DNA of 64,000 nucleotides from Chitinophaga fulva (GTDB lineage: Bacteria; Bacteroidota; Bacteroidia; Chitinophagales; Chitinophagaceae): contig NZ_JABBGC010000003.1 in the NCBI RefSeq assembly GCF_012927205.1, positions 992,001 through 1,056,000 of the forward strand. The letters run 5' to 3'. The notes beneath the pieces were generated by a model. That model did not search any database and was not told the origin of the DNA. It saw only the letters and a program-made list of their open reading frames with translations. This document shows, one piece after another, positions 1 to 6,446 of the stretch (positions within the stretch are counted from its first letter, which is position 1; every line of letters begins with the position of its first letter). The translations under genes and the position numbers were made by a program.

Positions 1-415
1 CTGGTCTTCCGCCGGGGCCGTATGCGTAGATAGAAGGCAGGAACAGTTTGATGCGTCCTCCTTTACCTATTTTGGGAATACCGATTTTCCAGCCATCGAT
101 CACGCCGTTCAGGTCGAAGCTGATGTTTTCGTTGCTGTCGAAAGATTTTCCGTCCAGGAAAGTACCGGCATATTTCACGGTCACGTTGCTGGCGACAGTA
201 GGTTTGTTGGCCACGTCACCGCTGTCGATGATCTGCCAGAAGATACTGCGAGGATCGTGGGAAGCAGTGATATTGTTGGTTTTCAGATAATTGACAATAA
301 TAACGCTGTCAGCATCATACTGTGCTACCGCATCGTAAGCTGGCGTATTGTCCTTTTTGGAGCAGGCCGCCAGTAATGCCAGGCCTAACCCTCCCAGTAA
401 AAAAACTTTCTTCAT
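1..415 (-). CDS. FKBP-type peptidyl-prolyl isomerase lipoprotein, 3' end beyond window
   Basis: The reading frame opens at the ATG complementary to 413-415 and runs off the left edge without a stop, so the C-terminus is missing. It starts with a lipoprotein signal (MKKVFLLGG..., lipobox ending LAAC), followed by a region like the downstream-strand neighbour at 451-933. The visible tail (DGWKIGIPKIGKGGRIKLFLPS) matches the FKBP fold around the W-x-x-G-I and I-x-K-G-G-R motifs. Family members are prolyl isomerases or chaperones; the lipobox points to membrane anchoring in the periplasm or outer membrane. It follows the second FKBP gene with a 35-base gap on the same strand, so the two look co-transcribed paralogues. 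Confidence 0.85.
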   Translation of the reverse strand, partial: MKKVFLLGGLGLALLAACSKKDNTPAYDAVAQYDADSVIIVNYLKTNNITASHDPRSIFWQIIDSGDVANKPTVASNVTVKYAGTFLDGKSFDSNENISFDLNGVIDGWKIGIPKIGKGGRIKLFLPSIYAYGPGGRP

Positions 416-450
416 TCCGTTGATATTTGGATTTTATAGTTACACAAAAG

Positions 451-933
451 TTATCTGATATCTACCAGTTCCACATCGGAGATGAGGATGGCATTGGGTG
501 GAACGATATCCGGTACGCCAGGGGCGCCGAAACCGAGGTATGGCGGGATATACATGCGTATCCTGCCACCTTTGGAAATTTTACCCAGCCCTATCTGCCA
601 GCCGGGGATATGATTTTTAAGTATCCTGTTATTAAAGTTGGTCACATCGAATGAGGCGTCTATAACAGTACCATCAATCAGTTTGTTGGTATAGTTGACA
701 AAAGCAATGGAGGTTGGTTTCAGATAATGAATGCTGTCACCGGGATTATAGATGCGATAGTAAAGCCCGGAGGGGTCACGTATGGCAATTTCATTATGGG
801 CAAAGAGATATTGTTGTATGCGGGTATCTGTTTCCGCCAGGGCCAGGGGCGGCATCTCATCTGCTTTTTTGGAGCAGGAGAGCATTGTTAATACCGGCAG
901 GCAGGCCAGGGCTATTTTCAGCAATAACTTCAT
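451..933 (-). CDS. FKBP-type peptidyl-prolyl isomerase lipoprotein
   Basis: 160 residues with a lipoprotein signal (LPVLTMLSC, Cys20) and a single C-terminal FKBP domain: D-G-T-V-I-D-A-S-F, I-P-G-W-Q-I-G-L, the KGGR motif, YIPPYLGFG, and a typical end PPNAILISDVELVDI. Predicted to catalyse prolyl cis-trans isomerisation in the cell envelope; substrate specificity cannot be read. It lies just upstream of a paralogue at 1-415 and is separated from groEL by the groEL terminator, so it is not part of the chaperonin operon. Single-domain FKBP lipoproteins in pairs are common in Bacteroidota. The assignment to the family is firm; activity is inferred. Confidence 0.88.
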   Translation of the reverse strand: MKLLLKIALACLPVLTMLSCSKKADEMPPLALAETDTRIQQYLFAHNEIAIRDPSGLYYRIYNPGDSIHYLKPTSIAFVNYTNKLIDGTVIDASFDVTNFNNRILKNHIPGWQIGLGKISKGGRIRMYIPPYLGFGAPGVPDIVPPNAILISDVELVDIR

Positions 934-1000
934 TCAGTGTTCATTAATTTAGTTACCAGGGGTATCTGTGTAACGCAATACCAGCGGTAAAGTTACAAGA

Positions 1001-1040
1001 TAAAAAAACTCCTGCAGAAAGGTCTGCAGGAGTTTCTTTT
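1001..1040 (-). terminator. Intrinsic terminator of groEL
   Basis: A perfect 12-base stem (arms 1006-1017 and 1024-1035, six-base loop) sits 18 bases past the groEL stop. Read on the minus strand it continues into a run of T (complement of 1002-1008). An A/T-flanked stem also gives a shorter T run in the other direction, but no gene arrives from the left on the plus strand. Confidence 0.85.
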
Positions 1041-1057
1041 TATGGTAATAAGACTGA

Positions 1058-2695
1058 TTAGTAGTCCATGCCCATACCATGTCCACCACCTGGCATAGCA
1101 GGAGCAGCGGATTTAGGTTCGGGTTTGTCAGCGATTACGCATTCAGTAGTCAGCAGCATACCAGCGATGGAAGCAGCGTTTTCGAGTGCGATACGGCTAA
1201 CTTTAGTTGGGTCGATAACACCGGCAGCCAGCATTTTTTCATATACTTCAGTGCGGGCGTTGAAACCAAAGTCACCTTTACCTTCTTTCACTTTCTGAAC
1301 AACGATGGAACCTTCGATACCAGCGTTAGCAGTGATTTGACGGAGAGGTTCTTCGATAGCGCGTTTGATGATAGCGATACCGGTTTGTTCGTCGTTGTTT
1401 TCACCTTTCAGTTTTTCGAGAGCTTCGATAGCGCGGATATAAGCCACACCACCGCCGGGAACGATACCTTCTTCCACAGCAGCGCGGGTAGCGTGCAGGG
1501 CGTCGTCTACGCGGTCTTTTTTCTCTTTCATTTCCACTTCGGTAGCAGCACCTACGTACAGTACAGCCACACCACCGCTCAGTTTAGCGAGGCGTTCCTG
1601 CAGTTTTTCGCGGTCGTAGTCGGAAGTAGTTACTTCGATCTGCGCTTTGATCTGACCGATGCGGGCCTGGATGTCTTTTTTCTGGCCTTTACCACCTACA
1701 ACGGTAGTATTGTCTTTATCGATGGTTACGGATTCAGCTTTACCCAGGTAAGTGAGGTCAGCATTTTCCAGTTTGTAACCTTGTTCTTCGCTGATAACGA
1801 TACCACCGGTGAGGGTAGCGATGTCCTGCAGCATGTCTTTTCTTCTGTCGCCGAAGCCAGGAGCTTTTACAGCCGCTACTTTCAGGGTACCACGCAGTTT
1901 ATTTACCACGAGGGTAGCCAGTGCTTCACCTTCCAGGTCTTCAGAGATGATCACCAGCGGAGCGCCCTGTTGAGCAACTTTTTCCAGGATGTGCAGGATA
2001 TCCTTCATGGTGCTGATCTTTTTGTCGTAGATCAGGATGTAAGGGTTCTGCAGTTCAGCCTGCATTTTTTCGCTGTTGGTGATGAAGTAAGGAGACAGGT
2101 AACCGCGGTCGAACTGCATACCTTCTACTACTTCAACAGTAGTGTCGGTACCTTTCGCTTCTTCCACAGTGATCACACCGTCTTTGGTTACTTTCTTCAT
2201 AGCTTCCGCGATCAGTTTACCGATTTCGGAGTCGTTGTTAGCGGAGATAGAAGCAACCTGTTCGATTTTTTTGTTGTCGTTACCAACTTTTTCGGACTGT
2301 TTTCTCAGGTTTTCAACGATAGCTTTAACAGCTTTGTCGATACCACGTTTCAGGTCCATTGGGTTAGCACCGGCAGCCACGTTTTTCAGGCCTTCGCCGA
2401 TGATAGACTGTGCCAGAACGGTAGCAGTGGTAGTACCGTCACCAGCCAGGTCAGCGGTTTTGGAAGCAACTTCCTTCACCATCTGTGCGCCCATGTTTTC
2501 GATAGCGTCTTCCAGTTCAATTTCTTTCGCAACGGTAACACCGTCTTTCGTTACACCGGGAGCACCGAATTTCTTTTCGATTACCACGTTACGGCCTTTA
2601 GGACCGAGTGTTACTTTTACCGCATCAGCCAGGGTATCTACACCCTTTTTCATTCTGTTGCGAGCTTCTATATTGAAGAATAATTGTTTTGCCAT
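1058..2695 (-). CDS. groL: Chaperonin GroEL (Hsp60)
   Basis: 545 residues, full length for the family. Hallmarks read directly: VTLGPKGRNVV, the nucleotide-binding motif GDGTTTATVLAQ near residues 86-97, the apical-domain segment, and the C-terminal tail ending in a short Gly/Met-rich stretch (GGGHGMGMDY). It forms the double-ring ATP-driven folding chamber and works with GroES, encoded 55 bases upstream on the same strand. Transcription most likely begins at the groES promoter and ends at the hairpin at 1001-1040. The tail is shorter in GGM repeats than in E. coli, as is usual in Bacteroidota. Confidence 0.99.
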   Translation of the reverse strand: MAKQLFFNIEARNRMKKGVDTLADAVKVTLGPKGRNVVIEKKFGAPGVTKDGVTVAKEIELEDAIENMGAQMVKEVASKTADLAGDGTTTATVLAQSIIGEGLKNVAAGANPMDLKRGIDKAVKAIVENLRKQSEKVGNDNKKIEQVASISANNDSEIGKLIAEAMKKVTKDGVITVEEAKGTDTTVEVVEGMQFDRGYLSPYFITNSEKMQAELQNPYILIYDKKISTMKDILHILEKVAQQGAPLVIISEDLEGEALATLVVNKLRGTLKVAAVKAPGFGDRRKDMLQDIATLTGGIVISEEQGYKLENADLTYLGKAESVTIDKDNTTVVGGKGQKKDIQARIGQIKAQIEVTTSDYDREKLQERLAKLSGGVAVLYVGAATEVEMKEKKDRVDDALHATRAAVEEGIVPGGGVAYIRAIEALEKLKGENNDEQTGIAIIKRAIEEPLRQITANAGIEGSIVVQKVKEGKGDFGFNARTEVYEKMLAAGVIDPTKVSRIALENAASIAGMLLTTECVIADKPEPKSAAPAMPGGGHGMGMDY

Positions 2696-2750
2696 AATGC
2701 TCTAGGATATTTAAAAGATTAGTTTTTACAATAACACAAACCGGCCGTTA

Positions 2751-3032
2751 TTAAACGATGGCCAGGATATCGGATTCTCTCATGATCAGGTAATCTTCGC
2801 CATCGATCGGCAGTTCCTGACCAGAGTATTTGCCATACAATACAGTGTCACCTACTTTTACAGTCACCGGCTCGTCTTTTTTACCAGGACCGGCGGCTAC
2901 CACGGTTCCTTTAACGGGTTTTTCTTTTGCAGTATCAGGGATGATGATACCACCTGCGGTTTTCTCTTCAGCGGCTGCAGGTTTTACGATGATCCTGTCA
3001 GCTAATGGTTTAATACTTAATTTCTTAGCCAT
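2751..3032 (-). CDS. groS: Co-chaperonin GroES
   Basis: 93 residues matching GroES end to end: KPLADRIIVKPAAAEEKTAGGIIIPDTAKEKP at the N-terminus (with the mobile loop TAGGI that docks on GroEL), GDTVLYGKYSGQEL in the middle and YLIMRESDILAIV at the end. It caps the GroEL cavity. It is the first gene of the groES-groEL operon. The promoter at 3127-3158 and phased TGACA motifs upstream suggest stress control; no CIRCE (HrcA) inverted repeat is visible. Confidence 0.98.
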   Translation of the reverse strand: MAKKLSIKPLADRIIVKPAAAEEKTAGGIIIPDTAKEKPVKGTVVAAGPGKKDEPVTVKVGDTVLYGKYSGQELPIDGEDYLIMRESDILAIV

Positions 3033-3126
3033 AGTAGTTTTTATTTAAAGAAAGTAGTTTGAATTGTGATTGCTCATTGCCACGAGAATTATGCCAAGGC
3101 ATTTTTATGGTCAAAATTGCAGATTG

Positions 3127-3158
3127 CAAATGTAATACAGGCTTTCATTACTGACAAA
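3127..3158 (-). promoter_or_regulatory. groES-groEL promoter (Bacteroidota type)
   Basis: On the minus strand TTTG (3158-3155) is followed after 20 bases by TACATTTG (3134-3127), a perfect match to TTTG-N19..21-TAnnTTTG. Transcription would start near 3120, leaving a leader of about 85 bases before the GroES ATG at 3032. Confidence 0.75.
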
Positions 3159-3195
3159 TTATGACAGCCAGCAGGAAAAAATGACAGGCCGTCAT
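3152..3195. promoter_or_regulatory. Candidate operator: phased TGACA motifs and a dyad upstream of groES
   Basis: TGACA occurs at 3152-3156, 3162-3166 and 3182-3186, that is with spacings of 10 and 20 bases (one and two helical turns). The last copy is half of the dyad ATGACaggccGTCAT (3181-3195). The first copy overlaps the -33 element. This arrangement suits a regulator binding one face of the DNA. Function is inferred. Confidence 0.4.
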
Positions 3196-3310
3196 TTGGA
3201 TATTTAGACATTTTATTATTTTATCATCTGTTTCGTGACATTAATCTCATGTTTATCATGGGTTCCTCATCACCCAATATCCAAATGATCAATTGATCAA
3301 ATATCCAAAT
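3193..3310. repeat. AT-rich inverted repeat in the groES/nusB divergent region
   Basis: The 321-base gap between groES and nusB contains CATTTGGATATT (3193-3204) and its perfect reverse complement at 3276-3287, plus a second partial copy of the right arm at 3299-3310. The sequence belongs to the ATATTTGG-type family seen again at 47521-47640 and 50946-51010. Unlike those copies it lies between divergent promoters rather than at gene ends. Confidence 0.6.
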
Positions 3311-3325
3311 TTTTGTCTAGTTTTG
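3293..3325 (+). promoter_or_regulatory. nusB promoter
   Basis: TTG (3293-3295), 22-base spacer, then TAGTTTTG (3318-3325), matching TAnnTTTG. Predicted start is about 3332, some 22 bases before the nusB ATG. The promoter lies inside the AT-rich repeat region. Confidence 0.65.
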
Positions 3326-3353
3326 CGCCCTTATACCAGTTCTTTTTTATACG

Positions 3354-4283
3354 ATGATCAGTAGAAGAAATATCCGGGTTAAAGTAATGCAGACACTTTA
3401 CGCCCTGGAAACGATGGAGCAAAGCAATATTAAGCCGGGCACGGCCACAAGGCTTCTGAATGAGAAGCTGGACCAGACCTGCCAGATCTTTACCTACTTA
3501 CTTTACTCAGTGGTACAGGTGGCACAATACGCGGAAACTGATGCTCAGACCCGTGCTTCCAAACACTTACCCTCTGCCGAGGACCTGCAGGTGAACACTA
3601 AAATCGCAGGTAATGAATTCATTTATCAGATAACAAACGACAAAGGCTTTCAGGTAAATCTGGAACAGTGGAAAATGCGCCAGCTGACAGATACTGACCT
3701 GACCAGAAAGCTTTATAATATACTGGCAGCTACCGACACCTACAAGGCCTACATTGCGGACGAAAGCCGCACCAAAGCCGGTGAAAAGGAGATGCTGGAA
3801 TATATCTATAAGGAAATACTGGCCAAAAACGAACTGTTTGTCCAGCATATGGAAGATACTTTCCTGCACTGGAGCGATGACGAGGAAATGATGGGCATTC
3901 TGTTGGGCAACTATTTCAACAAACCGCACCTGTTCAACTTCCTGCAACTGATCAGCAAGGAAAAACTGGATTATGCACGGGAACTGTTACTGACGGTGAT
4001 CGACAAAAAGGAATATTGCCTTGAGCTGATCAAACCCAAGTTGCAGAACTGGGACCCGGAGCGTATCGCGGCGGTAGACATGCTGCTGATGGAAATGGGC
4101 GTTTGTGAGTTCCTCTATTTCCCTACCATTCCGACCAAAGTGACCATCAACGAATACATCGATCTGGCCAAGGCGTACAGCACACCACAAAGCGGCCAGT
4201 TCATCAATGGTATCCTGGATAACATCCTGAAAGACCTTGAAAAAGAGTCGCTCGTACAAAAACAGGACCGTCCGAAAAAGTAA
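3354..4283 (+). CDS. nusB: Transcription antitermination factor NusB (long form)
   Basis: 309 residues, about twice the length of E. coli NusB. The N-terminus ISRRNIRVKVMQTLYALE and the C-terminal part (LELIKPKLQNWDPERIAAVDMLLMEMGVCEFLYFPTIPTKVTINEYIDLAKAYSTPQSGQFINGILD shortened here to its key pattern: helices with VTINEY and S-x-x-F-I-NGILD) are typical of NusB; the middle is a Bacteroidota-specific insertion. NusB binds boxA RNA with NusE (S10) to support rRNA transcription. A DUF1573 lipoprotein and yajC follow on the same strand; this nusB-DUF1573-yajC-coaE order recurs in the phylum. Confidence 0.93.
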   Translation: MISRRNIRVKVMQTLYALETMEQSNIKPGTATRLLNEKLDQTCQIFTYLLYSVVQVAQYAETDAQTRASKHLPSAEDLQVNTKIAGNEFIYQITNDKGFQVNLEQWKMRQLTDTDLTRKLYNILAATDTYKAYIADESRTKAGEKEMLEYIYKEILAKNELFVQHMEDTFLHWSDDEEMMGILLGNYFNKPHLFNFLQLISKEKLDYARELLLTVIDKKEYCLELIKPKLQNWDPERIAAVDMLLMEMGVCEFLYFPTIPTKVTINEYIDLAKAYSTPQSGQFINGILDNILKDLEKESLVQKQDRPKK

Positions 4284-4320
4284 GTGGAAAGCAGTATTTT
4301 TAAGGCAAAACAACACCATT

Positions 4321-4764
4321 ATGAAAACACTGCTCTGTTTCCTTACCTGTGGCACCCTCTTAATGGCTGCCTGTAATAACCAACCGGCAAAAGATAAAAC
4401 CGCTGGTCAAGCTGCCGCTTCCGGCAATACTGCTGAAGCCGGTAAAGCATCAGATCTTTCTTTTGAAGAAAAGGTGCATAACTTTGGGGATATCACTCAG
4501 GGAGAAAAAGTGGAATATTCCTTTAAATTTACCAACACCGGCACCAGCCCACTGGTAATCGAGGATGCCATCTCCAGCTGTGGCTGCACAGTGCCTGAAT
4601 GGCCCAAACAGCCCATCAAACCGGGAGAAACCGGCTTTATGAAGGTTATATTCGACAGTCATGGGAAATCCGGCTATACCGAAAAAGAGATATCCATCAA
4701 AACCAACCGGGAAGGTGGTTATCAGGTAGGCCCTAAGATCCAGTGTAATATCATTACAAAATAA
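4321..4764 (+). CDS. DUF1573 lipoprotein
   Basis: 147 residues from the ATG at 4321, chosen because it starts a clean lipoprotein signal (MKTLLCFLTCGTLLMAAC); a longer frame from 4237 would overlap nusB and lacks a signal. After a low-complexity linker of Ala, Gly, Thr and Lys, the DUF1573 domain appears: VHNFGDITQGEKVEYSFKF, then SCGCTVPEWP and the end LIQCNIITK-like strand. The fold resembles an Ig/ASPM-SPD-2-Hydin domain. Role unknown; it is predicted to sit on the envelope. It lies between nusB and yajC. Confidence 0.85.
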   Translation: MKTLLCFLTCGTLLMAACNNQPAKDKTAGQAAASGNTAEAGKASDLSFEEKVHNFGDITQGEKVEYSFKFTNTGTSPLVIEDAISSCGCTVPEWPKQPIKPGETGFMKVIFDSHGKSGYTEKEISIKTNREGGYQVGPKIQCNIITK

Positions 4765-4801
4765 AGCGCTGTATTAGGCAACTATTTAAATCAATTTATC
4801 G

Positions 4802-5149
4802 ATGAACATCATGAACATTTTACTGATGGGACCGGCACAAGGTGGTGCACAAGGCGGTAGCCCAATGATCTCTATCCTGTTTTTTGGCGGTATGATCCTG
4901 ATCATGTGGCTCTTTATGATCCGTCCGCAGACCAAGAAAGCCAAACAACAGAAACAATTCATTGACAACCTGAGAGAAGGTGATAAAATCGTGACCATTG
5001 CTGGCATCCACGGTAAAGTGAAAAAAATAAACGACAACAACACCCTGGTAATAGAAGTTAGTCCTGGTACCAGCTTCACCATCGAACGTTCTGCGATCAG
5101 CATGGAGTACACCTCCGCTCAACAGCAGAAACCGGCCGAAACCAAATAA
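4802..5149 (+). CDS. yajC: Preprotein translocase subunit YajC
   Basis: 115 residues with one transmembrane helix (MISILFFGGMILIMWLFMI) followed by the diagnostic RPQTKKAKQQKQFIDNLREGDKIVT and IxGKVKKI segments. YajC accompanies SecDF at the Sec translocon; secDF itself is encoded about 1.3 kb further on, on the opposite strand. The N-terminus has a Gly/Gln-rich run (GPAQGGAQGG) before the helix. A second ATG three codons in is an equally good start. Confidence 0.95.
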   Translation: MNIMNILLMGPAQGGAQGGSPMISILFFGGMILIMWLFMIRPQTKKAKQQKQFIDNLREGDKIVTIAGIHGKVKKINDNNTLVIEVSPGTSFTIERSAISMEYTSAQQQKPAETK

Positions 5150-5169
5150 GCATCAAACAAGACTGTATA

Positions 5170-5204
5170 AAAAATCCCGGCCATTACGTCCGGGATTTTT
5201 TTTA
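5170..5204 (+). terminator. Intrinsic terminator after yajC
   Basis: Nine-base stem AAATCCCGG (5172-5180) / CCGGGATTT (5190-5198) with a nine-base loop, followed by continuous T. It ends the nusB-DUF1573-yajC unit. Confidence 0.9.
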
Positions 5205-5242
5205 TACTTAGCTTTCAATATTGACTCATTCATCTGGATTTT

Positions 5243-5839
5243 ATGTTAAAGGTAGGCATCACCGGTGGTATCGGTTCCGGCAAAAGCACTGTCAGCAGAA
5301 TATTTGAACTACTGGGCGTCCCGGTGTATTATGCGGACGAACGCGCCAAGGATATCCTGGTCCGCGACCAGGAGCTGGCCGCTGCCGTACGCCAGCATTT
5401 TGGCCCCGAAACCTATGATGCCAATGGTACACTCAACCGCAAATACCTTGGCAGCATTGTGTTCAACGACAAAGACAAACTGGCGTTGCTCAACTCCCTG
5501 GTGCATCCTGCCACTATCCGCGACTCTAATCTCTGGGCCAGTCAACAAAAAGCGCCCTATGTGCTGAAAGAGGCCGCGCTGTTGTTTGAATCCGAATCCT
5601 TCCATTATCTCGACAAAATCATCGGGGTATACGCTCCCCAGCCACTGCGTATCCTGCGGGTCATGAAACGCGACAACGCCACCCGGGAAGAAGTGCTGGC
5701 CCGTATCCACAAACAAATCGACGAAAAGATCAAAATGCGTTTGTCCGACTACGTTATCCAGAACGATGAACAGCAAATGGTCATCCCGCAGGTATTGGCC
5801 CTCCATGAACAGCTGCTGCAGCTGGCCGCCGCCACCTGA
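5243..5839 (+). CDS. coaE: Dephospho-CoA kinase
   Basis: 198 residues, the usual CoaE length. Walker A is GGIGSGKST at residues 8-16; the family motif around VYYADERAKDIL and LVHPATIRD is present, as is the C-terminal DYVIQND. It phosphorylates the ribose 3'-OH of dephospho-CoA, the last step of CoA synthesis, in the cytosol. It follows the yajC terminator and has its own start, with a 70-base gap to the next gene. Confidence 0.97.
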   Translation: MLKVGITGGIGSGKSTVSRIFELLGVPVYYADERAKDILVRDQELAAAVRQHFGPETYDANGTLNRKYLGSIVFNDKDKLALLNSLVHPATIRDSNLWASQQKAPYVLKEAALLFESESFHYLDKIIGVYAPQPLRILRVMKRDNATREEVLARIHKQIDEKIKMRLSDYVIQNDEQQMVIPQVLALHEQLLQLAAAT

Positions 5840-5884
5840 GGTTACCTCACGTATACCATCTCCCCTACTCCTGCGGCTTTTCCC

Positions 5885-5892
5885 TACCTTTG
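5885..5892 (+). promoter_or_regulatory. -7 box upstream of the IscA-like gene
   Basis: TACCTTTG matches TAnnTTTG exactly and sits 17 bases before the ATG at 5910. No good -33 element is visible at the expected distance. Confidence 0.45.
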
Positions 5893-5909
5893 GGAAAAAA
5901 TAAAAGCCC

Positions 5910-6209
5910 ATGGCTACCACATTTACCGCCCCCCTGCAACTCACTGAAAACGCCACTGCCGTAGTAAAACAATTGCTGCAGGGCAACGTGGAAGCGCCTT
6001 ATCTGCGCATTGGCGTAAAAGGCGGGGGATGCTCCGGCATGGCTTATATGCTGGGATTTGATGCCCTCGGGGAAGATGATGACCTGTTTGATATTGCCGG
6101 TATCCAGGTGATCATTAAGAAAGCACACGGCATGTACCTCGTAGGCCTGGAAGTGGATTACCAGGACCAGGACGATGTCCGGGGTTTTGTGTTCCGCAAA
6201 CCGGAATAA
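5910..6209 (+). CDS. IscA/HesB-like Fe-S carrier homologue lacking the C-terminal Cys pair
   Basis: 99 residues of the A-type carrier fold: YLRIGVKGGGCSGMAYMLGFD carries the first conserved cysteine, and LVGLEVDYQDQD is the usual strand before the end. The protein stops at GFVFRKPE, exactly where A-type carriers continue into the Cys-Gly-Cys segment, so two of three cluster ligands are absent. No CGC-like sequence is present in any frame just downstream, so this is not a simple frameshift. A palindromic repeat begins within about 15 bases of the stop. It may be a non-canonical carrier, a protein using only one Cys, or a decayed gene. Confidence 0.75.
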   Translation: MATTFTAPLQLTENATAVVKQLLQGNVEAPYLRIGVKGGGCSGMAYMLGFDALGEDDDLFDIAGIQVIIKKAHGMYLVGLEVDYQDQDDVRGFVFRKPE

Positions 6210-6218
6210 TTCGTTGCA

Positions 6219-6262
6219 TTTCGTCCCCAGGGCTGAAGCCCTGGGCTACGATGTTCTTCAGG
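6219..6262 (+). repeat. Palindromic interspersed repeat, copy 1
   Basis: Perfect 8-base stem CCCAGGGC (6226-6233) / GCCCTGGG (6238-6245) around a TGAA loop, then CTACGATGTTCTTCAGG. The same module occurs at 62517-62560 and, inverted, at 62730-62771. It resembles REP-type elements in size and GC-rich stem. It follows the stop of the IscA-like gene almost directly. Confidence 0.8.
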
Positions 6263-6377
6263 CGTGCTTATGCAGTAGTATTCTTATAAAAAGTGCTCCG
6301 GCGTGTTTATGCAGCATCAAACCTGCACTATATTCTCCAGACATGTCTATACAGCTTATGCTAATCACGAAAGCCTA
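6261..6377 (+). repeat. Degenerate 39-base tandem array next to repeat copy 1
   Basis: Three units begin at 6261 (GGCGTGCTTATGCAG), 6300 (GGCGTGTTTATGCAG) and 6339 (AGACATGTCTATACAG), each 39 bases long. Units 1 and 2 also share a TGC...TCC end. Not a CRISPR: units are degenerate with no constant repeat/variable spacer pattern. Confidence 0.6.
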
Positions 6378-6382
6378 TTAAT

Positions 6383-6417
6383 AAAAAAGCCTGCTATGTA
6401 ACATAGCAGGCTTTTTT
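6383..6417. terminator. Bidirectional terminator between the IscA-like gene and secDF
   Basis: Seventeen-base near-perfect stem (6383-6399 / 6401-6417) made of AAAAAAGCCTGCTATGT and its complement. The A and T runs give a U tract on both strands, serving the convergent genes. Confidence 0.85.
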
Positions 6418-6446
6418 GTCAAACATATTTTTCAGCTATCGCTTAC

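Noticed and set aside
1079..2683. 534-codon open frame antisense to groEL
   Set aside because: No family pattern; it is Ser/Phe-rich as expected of a reverse-strand shadow of GroEL codon usage.
3033..3353. CIRCE/HrcA operator upstream of groES
   Set aside because: No TTAGCACTC-N9-GAGTGCTAA pattern; only TGACA motifs were found.
6200..6270. Frameshift restoring the CGC motif of the A-type carrier
   Set aside because: No Cys-Gly-Cys codons occur in any of the three frames just past the stop.
6261..6377. CRISPR-like direct repeats
   Set aside because: Units are degenerate and directly tandem with no constant repeat and no spacers; no cas genes.
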